Below, one piece after another: positions 34,168-45,139 of a DNA stretch of 58,322 nt (positions are counted from its first letter, which is position 1; each line of letters starts with the position of its first letter). Source of the DNA: Candidatus Altimarinota bacterium (lineage in GTDB: Bacteria > Patescibacteriota > Gracilibacteria > BD1-5 > UBA6164); contig JACFNZ010000006.1 in NCBI GenBank assembly GCA_019454605.1, positions 1-58,322 of the forward strand, in the 5' to 3' direction. A model generated the notes under the pieces. It was not told the origin of the DNA and did no database searches. It saw nothing but the letters and a program-made list of their open reading frames with translations. The translations under genes and the position numbers were made by a program.

Positions 34168-36004
34168 AACAAGGCTTTAAAGCAAAAGCCGGGTTAGCTC
34201 AGTGGTAGAGCAGCGGACTGAAAATCCGTGTGTCGCAAGTTCGATCCTCGCACTCGGCACCATTTATGTTAAAAAAAAAATCTAATCCCTCGTTAAGCTC
34301 TAATATAACAGACTTACGAGGGGTTATTTTTATGTTCAAAAACAGAATTTCATTAATTTTTCTCTTTTGAACATAAGAAGCATTTTTATAGATTGTAGAG
34401 GCATTCTTAAGTAAATCAGTTATCACTTCATACTTAAATAAAATATCATTATTTTTTTGATTTAAACTACTCATTTCAGAATTTAAATCATTTAAAACCT
34501 TTTCTATTTTCTTTTTTTCTTCTTGATAGATTGTTTCTTCATTTTCATCTCTCATTTTTCAAAGATTATTTTTAATAAAATCTTTTAATTTGTTTTCCAT
34601 TTTTCAAATTTGTATATTTAACAACCTTTTTTGCTCTTTTATATCAAAATCCCCCCTATCAATTCTTTCTTTGATAAGGATTAACAAATTTCAATAATCT
34701 TCCTCTGTTATTTTTATTTTTTTCAGTAATTTTAAGATTTCTTTTTCTATTTCTTCGTATGTAATACTTAATTTTACTTGATTACAAGCATATTTTATCT
34801 GATGTGGTTGAACTATATCTCAATAATCAAGATTAGTATTCCCTGTTTCTTGTTTTAGTTCTTTCAGTTTAGGAACAAATCTTTTTTCGAAATTTGGTAA
34901 AGTACAATTAAAATTATACTTTCCATCTTCTGTTATAAGCATTTCATTATGTATTGCCATTATATTATCAATATGAGGTTTTACTTGATTATGAGTTTTT
35001 ACTAATTTTCATTCTCATACTCATCAAATTTGATATATAAGTTGAGTAAATTCATCTTCTGTTATAAGAGGTTCATAATAATCATTTTTCTCTCTTAAAT
35101 CTACTTCCTGTTTTCAATAGACAAAAACTCAATAGTAAAAAGAGTCTCTCCAGACTTGATAAAGTTTCGTATCCATTGCTTTTCACTCTCTTCATTTATC
35201 ATTTTTAAATTCCCTTTTAAATCAATTATCATTTAAATATTTTGCAATATTTTCATCACTTTCATTTTTTAGTTTCATCATAAAAGCTTCTCTCATAAGG
35301 GGGAAATTCACTGGATGTGGCATATGATATCCTGTTTCCTCATCTATGTAATACCCCATTTTATAAATTCAAACAGCTTTTCATTTTGCGTGGGCTGAAT
35401 AACTTCATCTTGCACTATCCTCACTTAATTTATCTGAATATTGTTTTGAGAAAACAAACCACATTCATAGCATCATTTTTCCTGAAGCATTATTTTCAAA
35501 GTGAAAGTTGGTATATTTTAAATCAACCTTTCCTTCATCTACCAAATTGATAATCTCTCATCATTCTACCATATTTCTCGCTTGTCTGTCTGGTGAATAT
35601 GATAAAATTCATTTAACTTTTCAAGCTTTAATGAGTGAAATAAGTTTTAACCATTTTTTCCTTATTCAAGGTGTTTTTCAAGATTTTTGTTCTTCAATTA
35701 TAAATAATTTTTGAGTTTTTTCCCTTAAAGCTTCATCCTCGATGGTTTCAGTACTGGTTTTCTTTTTTAATCAAAGAAATTCATTTTCTTTAAAATCAAA
35801 ATGAGAAAAAAGTGAGTTTTTCTCCATTAATTTAATATTGTTAACCAAAGCAAAATTATAACAATATCTGATTTGGTCTTCGATGGATTGTGTTTGTTTT
35901 CCCGATGCTTCATCAGTTGATTTTCTCACATAAATTACATATTCAATTTCTTCAATATTTTCTATTTTTTTGATTTTAGTTCTCGATGCTTTTGATATTG
36001 CCAT
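34157..36004 (-). CDS. Large serine recombinase (integrase) of the island
   Basis: 615 aa when read with code 25. N-terminal resolvase domain: EYVIYVRKSTDEASGK with nucleophile Ser at about residue 29, and ILSYSPDRQARNMVEGGEI. A recombinase domain and a long coiled-coil region follow (EEKKKIEKVLNDLNSEMSS). The C-terminal ~35 residues are encoded by the antisense strand of tRNA-Phe (AECEDRTCDTRIFSPLLYH), and with TGA as Gly the frame runs to 34157, past the tRNA. The true functional end may be near 34263, with the tail being a product of integration. Confidence 0.9.
34188..34262 (+). tRNA. tRNA-Phe(GAA), target of the island
   Basis: 75 nt with encoded CCA. Acceptor GCCGGGT/ACTCGGC, anticodon loop CTGAAAA giving GAA. 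The island begins at its 3' end: GCACCATTTAT (34257-34267) recurs at 51385. No terminator follows directly; the probable original one now lies beyond the right repeat at 51406. Confidence 0.96.
34257..34267 (+). repeat. Left attachment repeat of the island
   Basis: GCACCATTTAT covers the last six bases of tRNA-Phe plus five more. An identical copy lies at 51385-51395. The pair delimits a 17.1-kb island containing a serine recombinase next to this end. Confidence 0.65.
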
Positions 36005-36128
36005 ATAACATAAATTAAATTATAAATTGCTTTCGATTATACATATTTTTATATGAATGTATAGATAATTTAAAAATTTTTGTGTGTTTAGTTTATGTGA
36101 CAGCATATATTTTATAACTTTCTTAAAA

Positions 36129-36704
36129 ATGTGAAAAATTAATAAAAATACTTTTTATATCAGGCAAATATTGTTTGTTGGTTGTTTAAGGGAAAATATA
36201 TTCAGAGAACAACTCTTTGTGAATACAGAAATTGATTTGATAATTTATTATGACAAAAATATAAATGACTTTAAATTCGGTAAATTTACGGATGTTAATG
36301 GGAAAAATATCGAAGTAATTTATACTTTACCGTGGTGATATTCTAGAGTAAATGAAACAGTAGATTTTTCTAATATGTATATGGATATTTATATAGATTT
36401 TTGTTCAAGTTCGAAAGATGAAATAAAAAAAATATTATCCCAAGAGATAAAATTTACTAATGAAGATTTTGAAAAGTTTTATGTAGAATTATTAAAACTA
36501 AAAGAAAAAGATTACTGAGATGATTGGCTTATTTTTTATATTTTCATCTCTGATTTAAGTGAAAAAAGTAAGCTTTTTAATAATTATTTTGATATCGTTC
36601 GTTTTAAAGAGTATATGAAGCAAAAAATTAAAAGCGATGAATTGAAAGATATTGAAGATATTGTTTTGAATTTTAGATACGAAAATGTATTTTCATATAT
36701 TTAA
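36129..36704 (+). CDS. Hypothetical island protein, 191 aa
   Basis: No family recognised. The ATG at 36129 gives MGKINKNTFYIRQILFVGCL; the body is acidic and mixed alpha/beta (VNTEIDLIIYYDKNINDFKF; EVIYTLPWGYSRVNETVDF). It is divergent from the recombinase (124 bases between) and ends at a strong terminator shared with hsdM. Cargo or regulatory role unknown. A later GTG at 36219 is an alternative start. Confidence 0.6.
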
Positions 36705-36708
36705 TAGC

Positions 36709-36736
36709 AAAAAAGACCTAAAATTAGGTCTTTTTT
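36709..36736. terminator. Bidirectional terminator between the 191-aa gene and hsdM
   Basis: 13-bp arms AAAAAAGACCTAA / TTAGGTCTTTTTT with two bases between. Confidence 0.85.
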
Positions 36737-36737
36737 C

Positions 36738-38162
36738 TTATTTTATTATCTTTCTCAATTCGCTAACCAACACTTTTATTTCATCATCATTTTTTTCAAT
36801 ATTTTCAATGATTTCAAGTGGGCTTCTTAATGCTTCTTCTTTCGCTTTATTTGGATTTTTCGCTGATAAATCATAATCTTTTATATCATTTACATTTATA
36901 ATCCAAGAATTTTCTGAAATTTCTCTTTTTTTGAGTAAATTTGGAATTTCTTTTATTTCTTCATAAGTGATAGGTTTATTTTTTGTGAGAGTTCTTCAAA
37001 GATTGATTTCGTAATACCAAATATCTTTCGTGCTTCATTCCCTATCAAAGAAAATCACATTTGTTTTTACTCAGCTGTAAGGCAAAAATACTCAAGCTGG
37101 AAGAGAGATTATACTATGAAGATTATAGTTTTCTAGTAGTTCTTTTTTAATATCCTGAAAAGCATTTCCCGTGTTAAATAGAACTCATTCTGGGATAATA
37201 ATTCAGGCTTTCCCTCAAAGTTTTAGATTTTTATAAATGTGTTGTAAAAATAACATTTCCGTTGCATTCGTTTTGAATGGAAAGTTATTTTGAATAAGTT
37301 CTTTTTCTTTTCATCAAAAAGGAGGATTTGCCAAAATGATGTCATATCTATCTTTTTCTTGAATTTGTCTAATATCTTGAGTTAAAGTATTCTTTTTACT
37401 GATATTTGGGTTATTAATCCCGTGTAAAATCATATTCATCACTCACATAATGTAAGCAAGTCCTGTTTTTTCGTTTCAGAAAAAAGTTTTATTTTTCAAA
37501 AATTCGAGCTCTTTATCATTTTTCTCTTGGCTATTCATATGATTGAAAGCCTCAATCAAGAAACCACAACTTCCCGTTGATGGGTCATAAACAGTTTGTC
37601 CAATTTTTGGGTCGATAGTATCCACCATTATTTTAATAATACTTCTTGGAGTATAAAATTCTCAACTATTTCATCAGTCATTCCCCATTCATTGAAGTAA
37701 ATCTTCATAAATATGAGAAAGTTCAAAAAGGTCTTCTTGTTTTTGAAAATTTAGGTCATCAATGATATCAAGTATTTCTCTTAGTGTATGTCCTGACTCT
37801 ATTCTATTATCAATGAAATGATAGATTTCCCCGATTTTATATTTGATTGAGTGATAATCTTCATTTATATTTCTAAAACTCTTTAAATACGGAAATAACT
37901 CTTTATTTACAAAGTCTTTTAAATCATCTCAGGTAATTTTTCAGTTTTGAAGATGTATCCAGTTTTTCCATCTGAATTTCTCTTCTAAAATGTAATTATA
38001 AGTTTTTCCATCTAAAAAAGCATTATCATTTTCTCTTTGTTCGTAATCATCTAAGAATTTTAAGAATAAAATCCAGCTGATTTGTTCTGTATAGTGCATA
38101 GCACCAGAAATACCATCATCTCTTCTAAGTATGTCTGTAATTCTTGAAATTTGTTGTTTCAT
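36738..38162 (-). CDS. hsdM: Type I restriction-modification methyltransferase subunit HsdM
   Basis: 474 aa N6-adenine methyltransferase subunit. The N-terminal helical domain starts MKQQISRITDILRRDDGISG. The SAM motif is YDPSTGSCGFLIEAF and the catalytic motif IV is IILANPPFGG. With HsdS it methylates the recognition site; with HsdR it restricts. Last gene of the minus-strand run; 3 bases after abiEii. Many glycines are GGN here, unlike the surrounding chromosome, a sign of more recent acquisition. Confidence 0.95.
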
Positions 38163-38165
38163 AGG

Positions 38166-39023
38166 TTATTTCTTAAAAGATAAAATAAATTCATATATTT
38201 CTTCAAAATCAAACGAAAAATCATTATTTAAAACTGGTTTTAGGTCTGTTTGTACTTGCTTTTTTAAATTTTCAAAATTTTCTTCAAGAGTGTATTCATA
38301 ATCTATTTCACTGAGTTTTATTTCAAGTAATTTTTTAAATTCTTTATCGTCAAAATCAAAATTTCAAAATTGTTTTACATACCAAATATCGAAAAAGTCT
38401 CTAATTGCTGGTGTTGTTCTCGTTAAACTTGCTCTTAGTTTTTCAGCTAATGCTTCTTGTAAATTGATACAATTTATAAAATGTGGTTGAAATATATTTT
38501 CTTCTAAAAAAGTATCTTTAAAATTTGATTTTATTTCTCCTGAAAAAGTTGGAAGGTATAATTTATTTTTGAGCGAAATATCTATTTTTATAGTTTGAGG
38601 TGAATTATTTAAAATTGAATTGTATTCAAAAGTAAACATTGCCAGTTTGTAACTATCAAACTTTGTTCTTTCTTCTTTTAAATTTATTCATAAGATTTTT
38701 AAATCTTCTATAAAATTATTTTCATATTCTTTCAATAATGTTTTTCTCGCTCTTGCTCATAAATCAGTATTTAAAACAAAGTCTAAATCTTCACTGAGTC
38801 TGAAATATGGAAAATAGACTTTATTTAAACAAGTTCATCATTTGAAGATTAAATCAGGGTATTTTTCTCAAAATTTTATCAAAATAAGAGTCAGTAAAAA
38901 ATCTTTTTCATATTTATAGATATCAAATTCTTTTTTATTGGAAAGATTTATAATTTTTATAAATTCATCTTTCTTGATATTTTGATAATCTTTTAAAAAA
39001 TCACTTATTTTTTCTATATACAT
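38166..39023 (-). CDS. AbiEii-type nucleotidyltransferase toxin
   Basis: 285 aa. The nucleotidyltransferase core LIFKGGTCLNKVYFPYFRLSE...DLDFVL has the GGT-xnK and R-x-S-x-DLDF signature of AbiEii/MenT toxins. LQEALAEKLRASLTRTTPAIRDFFDIW follows, in the usual position. These enzymes modify tRNA 3' ends or other targets and arrest growth during phage infection. It overlaps the antitoxin gene by 10 bases and sits inside the type I RM locus between hsdS and hsdM. Confidence 0.87.
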
Positions 39024-39598
39024 AATTTTTCTATTTTAGATATTATAGTTTTAGGTGCATATTTTTTCGCCATTTGTAAAAGATTTTCTTTATCAATATT
39101 TTTTGGTAATTCATTAAAGTTTTTTCACTCTTTTAGTAGTTGTATAAATGCTCTCTCTGGAGAAAATACCAAATATGAATTATCTCAAGATTTTTTCGTT
39201 ATAATTCAGTAAAAAAAATTTGGTTTTTGTTTTTTGAAAATAAATTTCGTTTTTCAAATAATTCTATCTCAGGAAATAAGTTTGTTATAAACAGTGTACC
39301 ATTCCACTACTTGTGTAGAAAATCAGTACATATTATACACTCAAAGTCATCCAAAAGCATAATCTTTTCACTGGAAATACAAATCTGCTATTACAAAAGG
39401 GTCTTCAATCTTATTTGAAAGATTATTTATATATATTTGTCATCTTTTTAGTGGAGAAATAAGTCATAACGAGGTTACATCTTTTATTTTATAACTTGGA
39501 GCAAATTTTGATAATAATTTATCTATTTTATCTTTTTCAATAAACTTTTCATCATAAAGTCTCAGTTTATCTCTTATTATTGATATTTGATTATTCAT
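39014..39598 (-). CDS. AbiEi-type antitoxin / transcriptional regulator
   Basis: 194 aa. The segment FAPSYKIKDVTSLGLISPLKR corresponds to the winged-helix region, and the C-terminal part has YLVFSPERAFIQLLKEWKNF and QMAKKYAPKTIISKIEKL, as in AbiEi-family regulators. It probably represses its own operon and neutralises the toxin encoded just downstream. Stop 39014-39016 lies inside the toxin gene's start region. Confidence 0.75.
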
Positions 39599-39668
39599 AA
39601 TATTAAAATTATAAAGTTCTAAGAAGTCAATAATATTATATCTTTTTTAGAACTTTTTACAAATTATT

Positions 39669-40865
39669 CTAATCTTTCACCAATCTTCCCTCAAAAGCAT
39701 CTTTCAATAAACTTTGTTTTAGTTCTTCTAGTTCTTTTAATTGCAATTCATATTTTGTTTTTAGTTCTTTATTTTTTGCAAAAACTTCATCTAAATATGA
39801 GACGATTTCTTTTTGTTTTTGAATATCAAATATAGGAACTTCGACCTCTTTAATTTCTTTTAAATGAAGATTTGGAACTCATACTCACTTTAATCTAGAA
39901 TTAAATTGTTTTTTAGCAGTAGGTGAATTTATAAAATAAAGTAAATATTTTGATAAAATAAAAGACTTTGGTCTTAACAAAGCAAGACTAACATAAATAT
40001 CAAAAATTTCATCTTTATCAACTATTGCTCAAACTCAAGTTGTTCAATTTTTTGCTAATAAAATATCTCATTTTTTAGGAGTTACTCTTTTACTCATTTC
40101 AATATGCTGTTTTTCATCAATATACTTAATATTATTCCAATCAATAAATCAAGAAGTAACATTTTTAGATGATAAAAAAATAACTCATTTTTCAAAGTAA
40201 GTTGGAGTTTGATGAGTTCAATCAGTAATCTTTTCACAAATATCATTCATTTTTCTTACTTCATATTCTCACTCACTAAAAACTTTTTCTAAAACACTTT
40301 TATTTAACTCTTCAATATTTTTTAGATTTTCTTTTGTGAGATTTATGTTTTTATCTATGTTTTCAAATGCTGAGTCTAGTTTTTGGACTATGAGTTTTTG
40401 GGTTGGAAGTGGGGGAAGTGGGATTTCACAATTTTCTAAATCTGAATTTTTTAAATTAAGTATATTAACTCATTGAGAAAAATTAAAAATATAGTTTTTA
40501 TATAAATCTGATTTTAAATAATAAGAAATATAATCTATATTATCATCTGTATTTTTTCTAAACATACTACAAAATGCTCAAAATGAAAAGTTATCTAAAT
40601 TTGAAACTCTTGCATTTTTTCAAACTAAATGTTTACTTCAACTAGACATACAAAAAATAATATCATCTTTTTGTAATATTTTGTCATTTTTTACAAATCA
40701 TCAAGGTAAATATTGTAAATCATCTAAAAACAATCAATCGTTTATATTATTTGCTCTTAGTAAAGTCACACATCATTTTTGGTAACTTTCTAATAAATCT
40801 CACTTATTATAAGTTATTCATCTATTAAAAATTCATATTTCTCAAAGTTTTTTTGTTGGGTACAT
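39669..40865 (-). CDS. hsdS: Type I restriction specificity subunit HsdS
   Basis: 398 aa with two target recognition domains: the first from KKLGEIGIFNRGITYNKGD, the second from VRKMNDICEKITDGTHQTP. Each is followed by a coiled-coil spacer (QKLIVQKLDSAFENIDKNIN; IQKQKEIVSYLDEVFAKNKE). The N-terminus MYPTKKLGEIG is shortened but typical. Nearly all glycines are TGA. It determines the bipartite DNA site of the complex. Confidence 0.93.
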
Positions 40866-40878
40866 AGGTTTATTTATT

Positions 40879-41376
40879 TTAAATTTTAAAAAGAAAAAAT
40901 ACTTTTCTTTCTTTGTTTATTTCTAATATTAATTTTTTAGATATTTTTAAAATTTCATTTTCTCTTGAATGTAGCGTTAAAGGATTTAATTCTAATTCTG
41001 GATTATGTTCTAATTCTATATCTGTGTATTTTCTAAAATCTTTTTCTAAAAATGGAAAATAGATATTTATTAAAACCCAAATTTCTTCTCTTAATTTTTG
41101 TTTTTTATCAGTTTCAAGAAAATATTTATTCATAATATTATTATATTTTTCTAAATCTTTTTCATCTTTTACACCAATACTTTCTATTTCAAAATTATCT
41201 TTTAAATCATCAACTTTTGATAAAATTCATTGATATTCATATAAAGTTTTTAATAATTCTTCTGATTTTTCTTGTAGTTTAAAAAATCTATCTTTTTTTA
41301 AATTGTAATAATACACAATTATTCAAGATAATCCTCATATAAAACCTCAAACAATTGCAATCAATAATTCTTTCAT
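40879..41376 (-). CDS. Membrane-anchored coiled-coil protein, 165 aa
   Basis: Function unknown. One Gly-rich transmembrane helix at the N-terminus (MKELLIAIVGGFIGGLSGII, about 4-24), then a cytosolic helical region (FFKLQEKSEELLKTLYEYQG; ETDKKQKLREEIWVLINIYF). It starts 17 bases after the KAP NTPase gene and ends 13 bases before hsdS, so it belongs to the same transcription unit. It may anchor the neighbouring NTPase at the membrane; this is inference. Confidence 0.7.
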
Positions 41377-41393
41377 ATTTTATCTTTTCTAAA

Positions 41394-42662
41394 TTAAATT
41401 AAATAATCATCAGTAACTCAAAAATAACTTTTAGTATCATCAAAACTATTTGTATAATAAAGAACTTTATCATCAACATTTACTTCTTTATAATTAATAT
41501 TACTTATCCTAAATGGAATTTTATAATTAAAAGTTTTTGGTTTTATTTCTTTTACATCTCAATTGTAATGTTCCTCATAAATACTATTATAAATACTTCA
41601 TCTAATTCTATGATTTTCTTGTATAGCACAATCTAATAAAGCAGAAAATATACTTTCATTTCATCAAATAGTTTTTCTTTTTATCCAATTACTAATATAT
41701 ATTTCTCATTGTTGATTTTTGATATATTTTGCAGTTTCAAATAAAATAGATAATCTCCAATCAATTCATTTAGTATGTTTCTTTAATAAAGCAATATAAT
41801 TCAGATTTGCATTTCTCAATATATGTTTTAATAGTCTCATAGTTATTTGCTCTGAAAATTCTATAAAAATTCATTCTAAAAATGTAGTAATTTGTCATTT
41901 TTTATTTGAGTCTCTTATTATTTCATCAATAAATAATTTTTCTACTAATAAATTTAATTTAACATCTTTTAAAGAAAAATTATAAAAATAATCTAGTGAT
42001 TTTAAATAAGATATTTTTAAACTTTCTTTTTCATAACTTTCTTGTCAAATAGGAACTATAACTATTATTCTTTTTTCTATTTCTATATTTTTTAAAAAGT
42101 GATTTAAAGTTTCTAAAAAATAAATTCAATTATCTCAGGAACGGTCAATATCTTCTAATATAATATAAATATTGTTTTCTTTAACTTGTGATAATAAATT
42201 TAATAAAATATTTTGTAGTTCTATAATCCTTTTAGTTGGGGAAGTTTTTAATAAGTCTGCAAAATTTCATATTCATAATCAAGAACAAAATTGGGTAAGT
42301 TTTTCAACCCAAACAGTAGGATTTTTTCATTCAATTTTCCTTTTAGAGCTTTCTAAATCTTCATTACTTATTTCTTCTGCTATATCTAAAATAAAATTTT
42401 CCCATAAATCCTGTCTTTCAGGATATTTCCAAGCATCAAACTCAAACCAATTAGCATCTTCACCATATTTAGTTTTAATTTGATTTAAAAAGTTGCTTTT
42501 TCAACTTCAAAATCTTCAAATAAATCAAACTAATGATGAAATTTCTATATTATCAATAAAAGTAGAAAATCTATCAATTTCAACTGATAAATCAAGTAAA
42601 TTATCTATTCTAGAATTTTCTTCTAAAAGTTTTTTATCTTTTATAAATCATTGTGAAAACAT
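41394..42662 (-). CDS. KAP-family P-loop NTPase
   Basis: 422 aa. Walker A LVGFIGRFGSGKSNFLNQI, then the family's FEFDAWKYPERQDLWENFIL, and Walker B NIYIILEDIDRSGDNGIYF. KAP NTPases often sit at membranes and occur in phage-exclusion systems such as PifA. This copy lacks the four transmembrane insertions of classical KAP proteins, but a separate membrane protein gene follows. The STAND-like NTPase gene precedes it by 14 bases. C-terminal region (about 330-422) unrecognised. Confidence 0.85.
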
Positions 42663-42676
42663 AATTATTTTTAAAG

Positions 42677-44872
42677 TTAATTGGCTAATAATTTATTTGG
42701 TGTATAATCAAATCAAAGAAGCTTAGATAGTTGTTGACGAAGTCTAAAATCAATATCGTTATGAGTATTTAAATAAAATTGAATAAAATATGATAAACTA
42801 CGAATAGCCCAAGTATTTTTTTCATCACTATATTTTTTATGTAAATCTTTAACATCCTCTATAGTAATTTTTCAAAAATTGATATTAAACAATAAATTTA
42901 ATAATTCATAAGATGCATATGGATTATTTTTTGTAATATCTTTTTGTAAAAGTAATAATTTATCAATTCATACAGATTGAAAAATTTTAAATAAAATTCA
43001 ATGAATTGTTCACATAGCCATAATTTGAACAAATTTTTCAATATTTTTTCTTTTTTCATCTGAACTTAAATATTTGTTTTTTAATTCTTTTTCTTTCTCA
43101 ATAATATCAATCTTTCTCTCAATTGAGTCAAAAAATTCTTGACTTTTAATCGTTCAAAGTAGAAAAGTCATTAATCTCAATCATAAATTTTCAACTTCAA
43201 GTAAAAGTTCCTTAACCTTTTCTTTTTCTAAACTTCCTGCTCTATTTTTTAAAATTTGTCATAAAACTTCAATTATTTTAAAAGATTTATTTAATTCCAT
43301 CAATTCATCACTTTTTTCGATTTCTTCATCATCTAATTCTTTTATATTTTTTTCTTGTTCATCTTTTAATTTTCTTTCATTAATTCTATTTTCTCAAGTT
43401 GACTTTTTTTCAATAATTGTAGTAGGTAATTCTCTTATAATATCAGTCATAAAATTAGTTTCTTCAGTTGAAAGTTTTGAAATAGAATGATTTTCAAAAG
43501 ATACCATACAATGCATTTGTATTTCATCTAAAAGATTACTATCATCAGTATGATGAATTGTGAATACTAATATATGTGAACTAGACTTCTTATAAATAGA
43601 TAAACATAATTTTTCAATATCATTATTTTCATCTTTTTTGTCTGCTAAATATTTTCAAACAAAATAATAATAAATATATTGAAATTCAAATTTTACATTT
43701 TCACTTATTTTTATAATTGGATATTCTTTATTTTCTAGTCTAGATAATATTGAACTATTAAGAGGTATATATTTAATTCAATAATCTGCTTTTATTTGAT
43801 TATACTGCTCTAAAGTAATATTTTCACTTCAAGTTTTGTTTAATGCAAAGATTTTATATGCTAAAAATGTCAAATAATTATAACAATCTTGAATTTCAGT
43901 AGGATTAATTCATTTTTTAATTAATTGTGATGTAATTAAAGCATTATAGCAGTGTCAATATGATGTTATTTGTAGATTTGTGGGAGATAAATTTTCAAAG
44001 GTCTGTATTATTGATAATATATAAAAAGGAGTTTTAGGAACTATATGATTTTTAGTTATTATATCATCTATTTTATTTTCAATAATATCAAAATCTTTAT
44101 TATATATTTCTTCCTCATCTCAATAATCTGTTTTAAACCAATTTGATATTAAATTATGTTGTTTTGTATAGTTAAAAAACTTTATTGAATAGACATCAAT
44201 ATCAGCAAAATTTTTATTATCTCTAAAATAAAGCATATATTCTTCATCTAAAACCAAAAGTATTACTTTAGAAAAAAATTGTTTAGAATATTCTAAAAAT
44301 GAGTTTGAGATTTTATGATGATAATTATCAATTATCAATATTTTTTTATTATCATTTGATATAAAACTATCGTAATCTGAATTATACTGTTCTTCAAAAG
44401 ATTTTTTTAAGATTTTTTCATATTTATTAGTTCAATTAGATATTGTATCTCAATCTATAATTAAAGTATAGATATTTTTTTGAAAACTATCTATGAAAAT
44501 TTTCCTTCATATACTTGTTTTTCAAGAAAGTTCAATTCATTTAATAAAAGATACTTTATTTGTAAAATCTAAAAAAATATCTTTATTTCAATCAATATCT
44601 TCTTCTTTTCAATCTTTAGATATAAAAGAGAAATTAGGATAAACAAAAGTTTTCTCAAGAGTTAGCTCTTTTATTGTTGAAACAAAATTAACTTTATTAA
44701 TTATATCAATATATTCTTGTTTTGGTTGTATTCAAATAGTATTAGCTCAGTCTATTTTTTTAGTTTCCGAGGTATTCGCATAAATAGAAATATTATAAGT
44801 ATTTCATACAGAATTTGAACTTCACTCTACATTAGTTGAATTTCAATCAACTATTTTCTTTTTTTCAAACAT
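42677..44872 (-). CDS. STAND/NACHT-like NTPase with N-terminal amyloid-like motif
   Basis: 731 aa. Residues ~4-27 carry the motif KIVDGNSTNVEGSSNSVGN, shared with the adjacent 79-aa membrane protein. The NTPase has a Walker A-like FIKGIELSGKTSIGRKIF (about 100-118) and Walker B-like KKILIIDNYHHK, then FNYTKQHNLISNGFK in the winged-helix linker position and FEFQYIYYYFVGKYLADKK, similar to the end of NACHT modules. A helical C-terminal sensor-like region of about 300 residues follows. This is the layout of a bacterial NLR-like sensor signalling by amyloid templating; the function is inferred. Confidence 0.7.
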
Positions 44873-44894
44873 ATTTTTAGAATAATATGATAAA

Positions 44895-45134
44895 TTATTT
44901 ATTAATTATATTTCAAACTGAATTTTTATTTCACTCAATATTAACTGCTCATCAAGAAACTATTTTTATATTAGACTTCTGAGAGTCACTAAATTTATTT
45001 TTAAGGTAAAAATATAATATTATCAATAAAATAATAATTATTATAAAATATACATAAATTGGTATTGTTTTAAAAAAAGTAACCACCTTTTCTTGATTAT
45101 CAATAAGTAATAACAAATCTTTTACTATTTCCAT
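44895..45134 (-). CDS. Small membrane protein with C-terminal amyloid-like motif (candidate effector)
   Basis: 79 aa. An N-terminal helix of 20 residues, a transmembrane helix at about 25-44 (PIYVYFIIIIILLIILYFYL), a short basic linker, and the C-terminal motif KIVSGGAVNIEGNKNSVGN at 57-75. The motif matches the N-terminus of the next gene's product at about 14 of 23 positions. Short membrane proteins with a terminal amyloid motif act as cell-killing effectors in known bacterial NLR pairs. It starts 5 bases after hsdR and ends 22 bases before the NTPase gene. Confidence 0.75.
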
Positions 45135-45139
45135 AAAAA

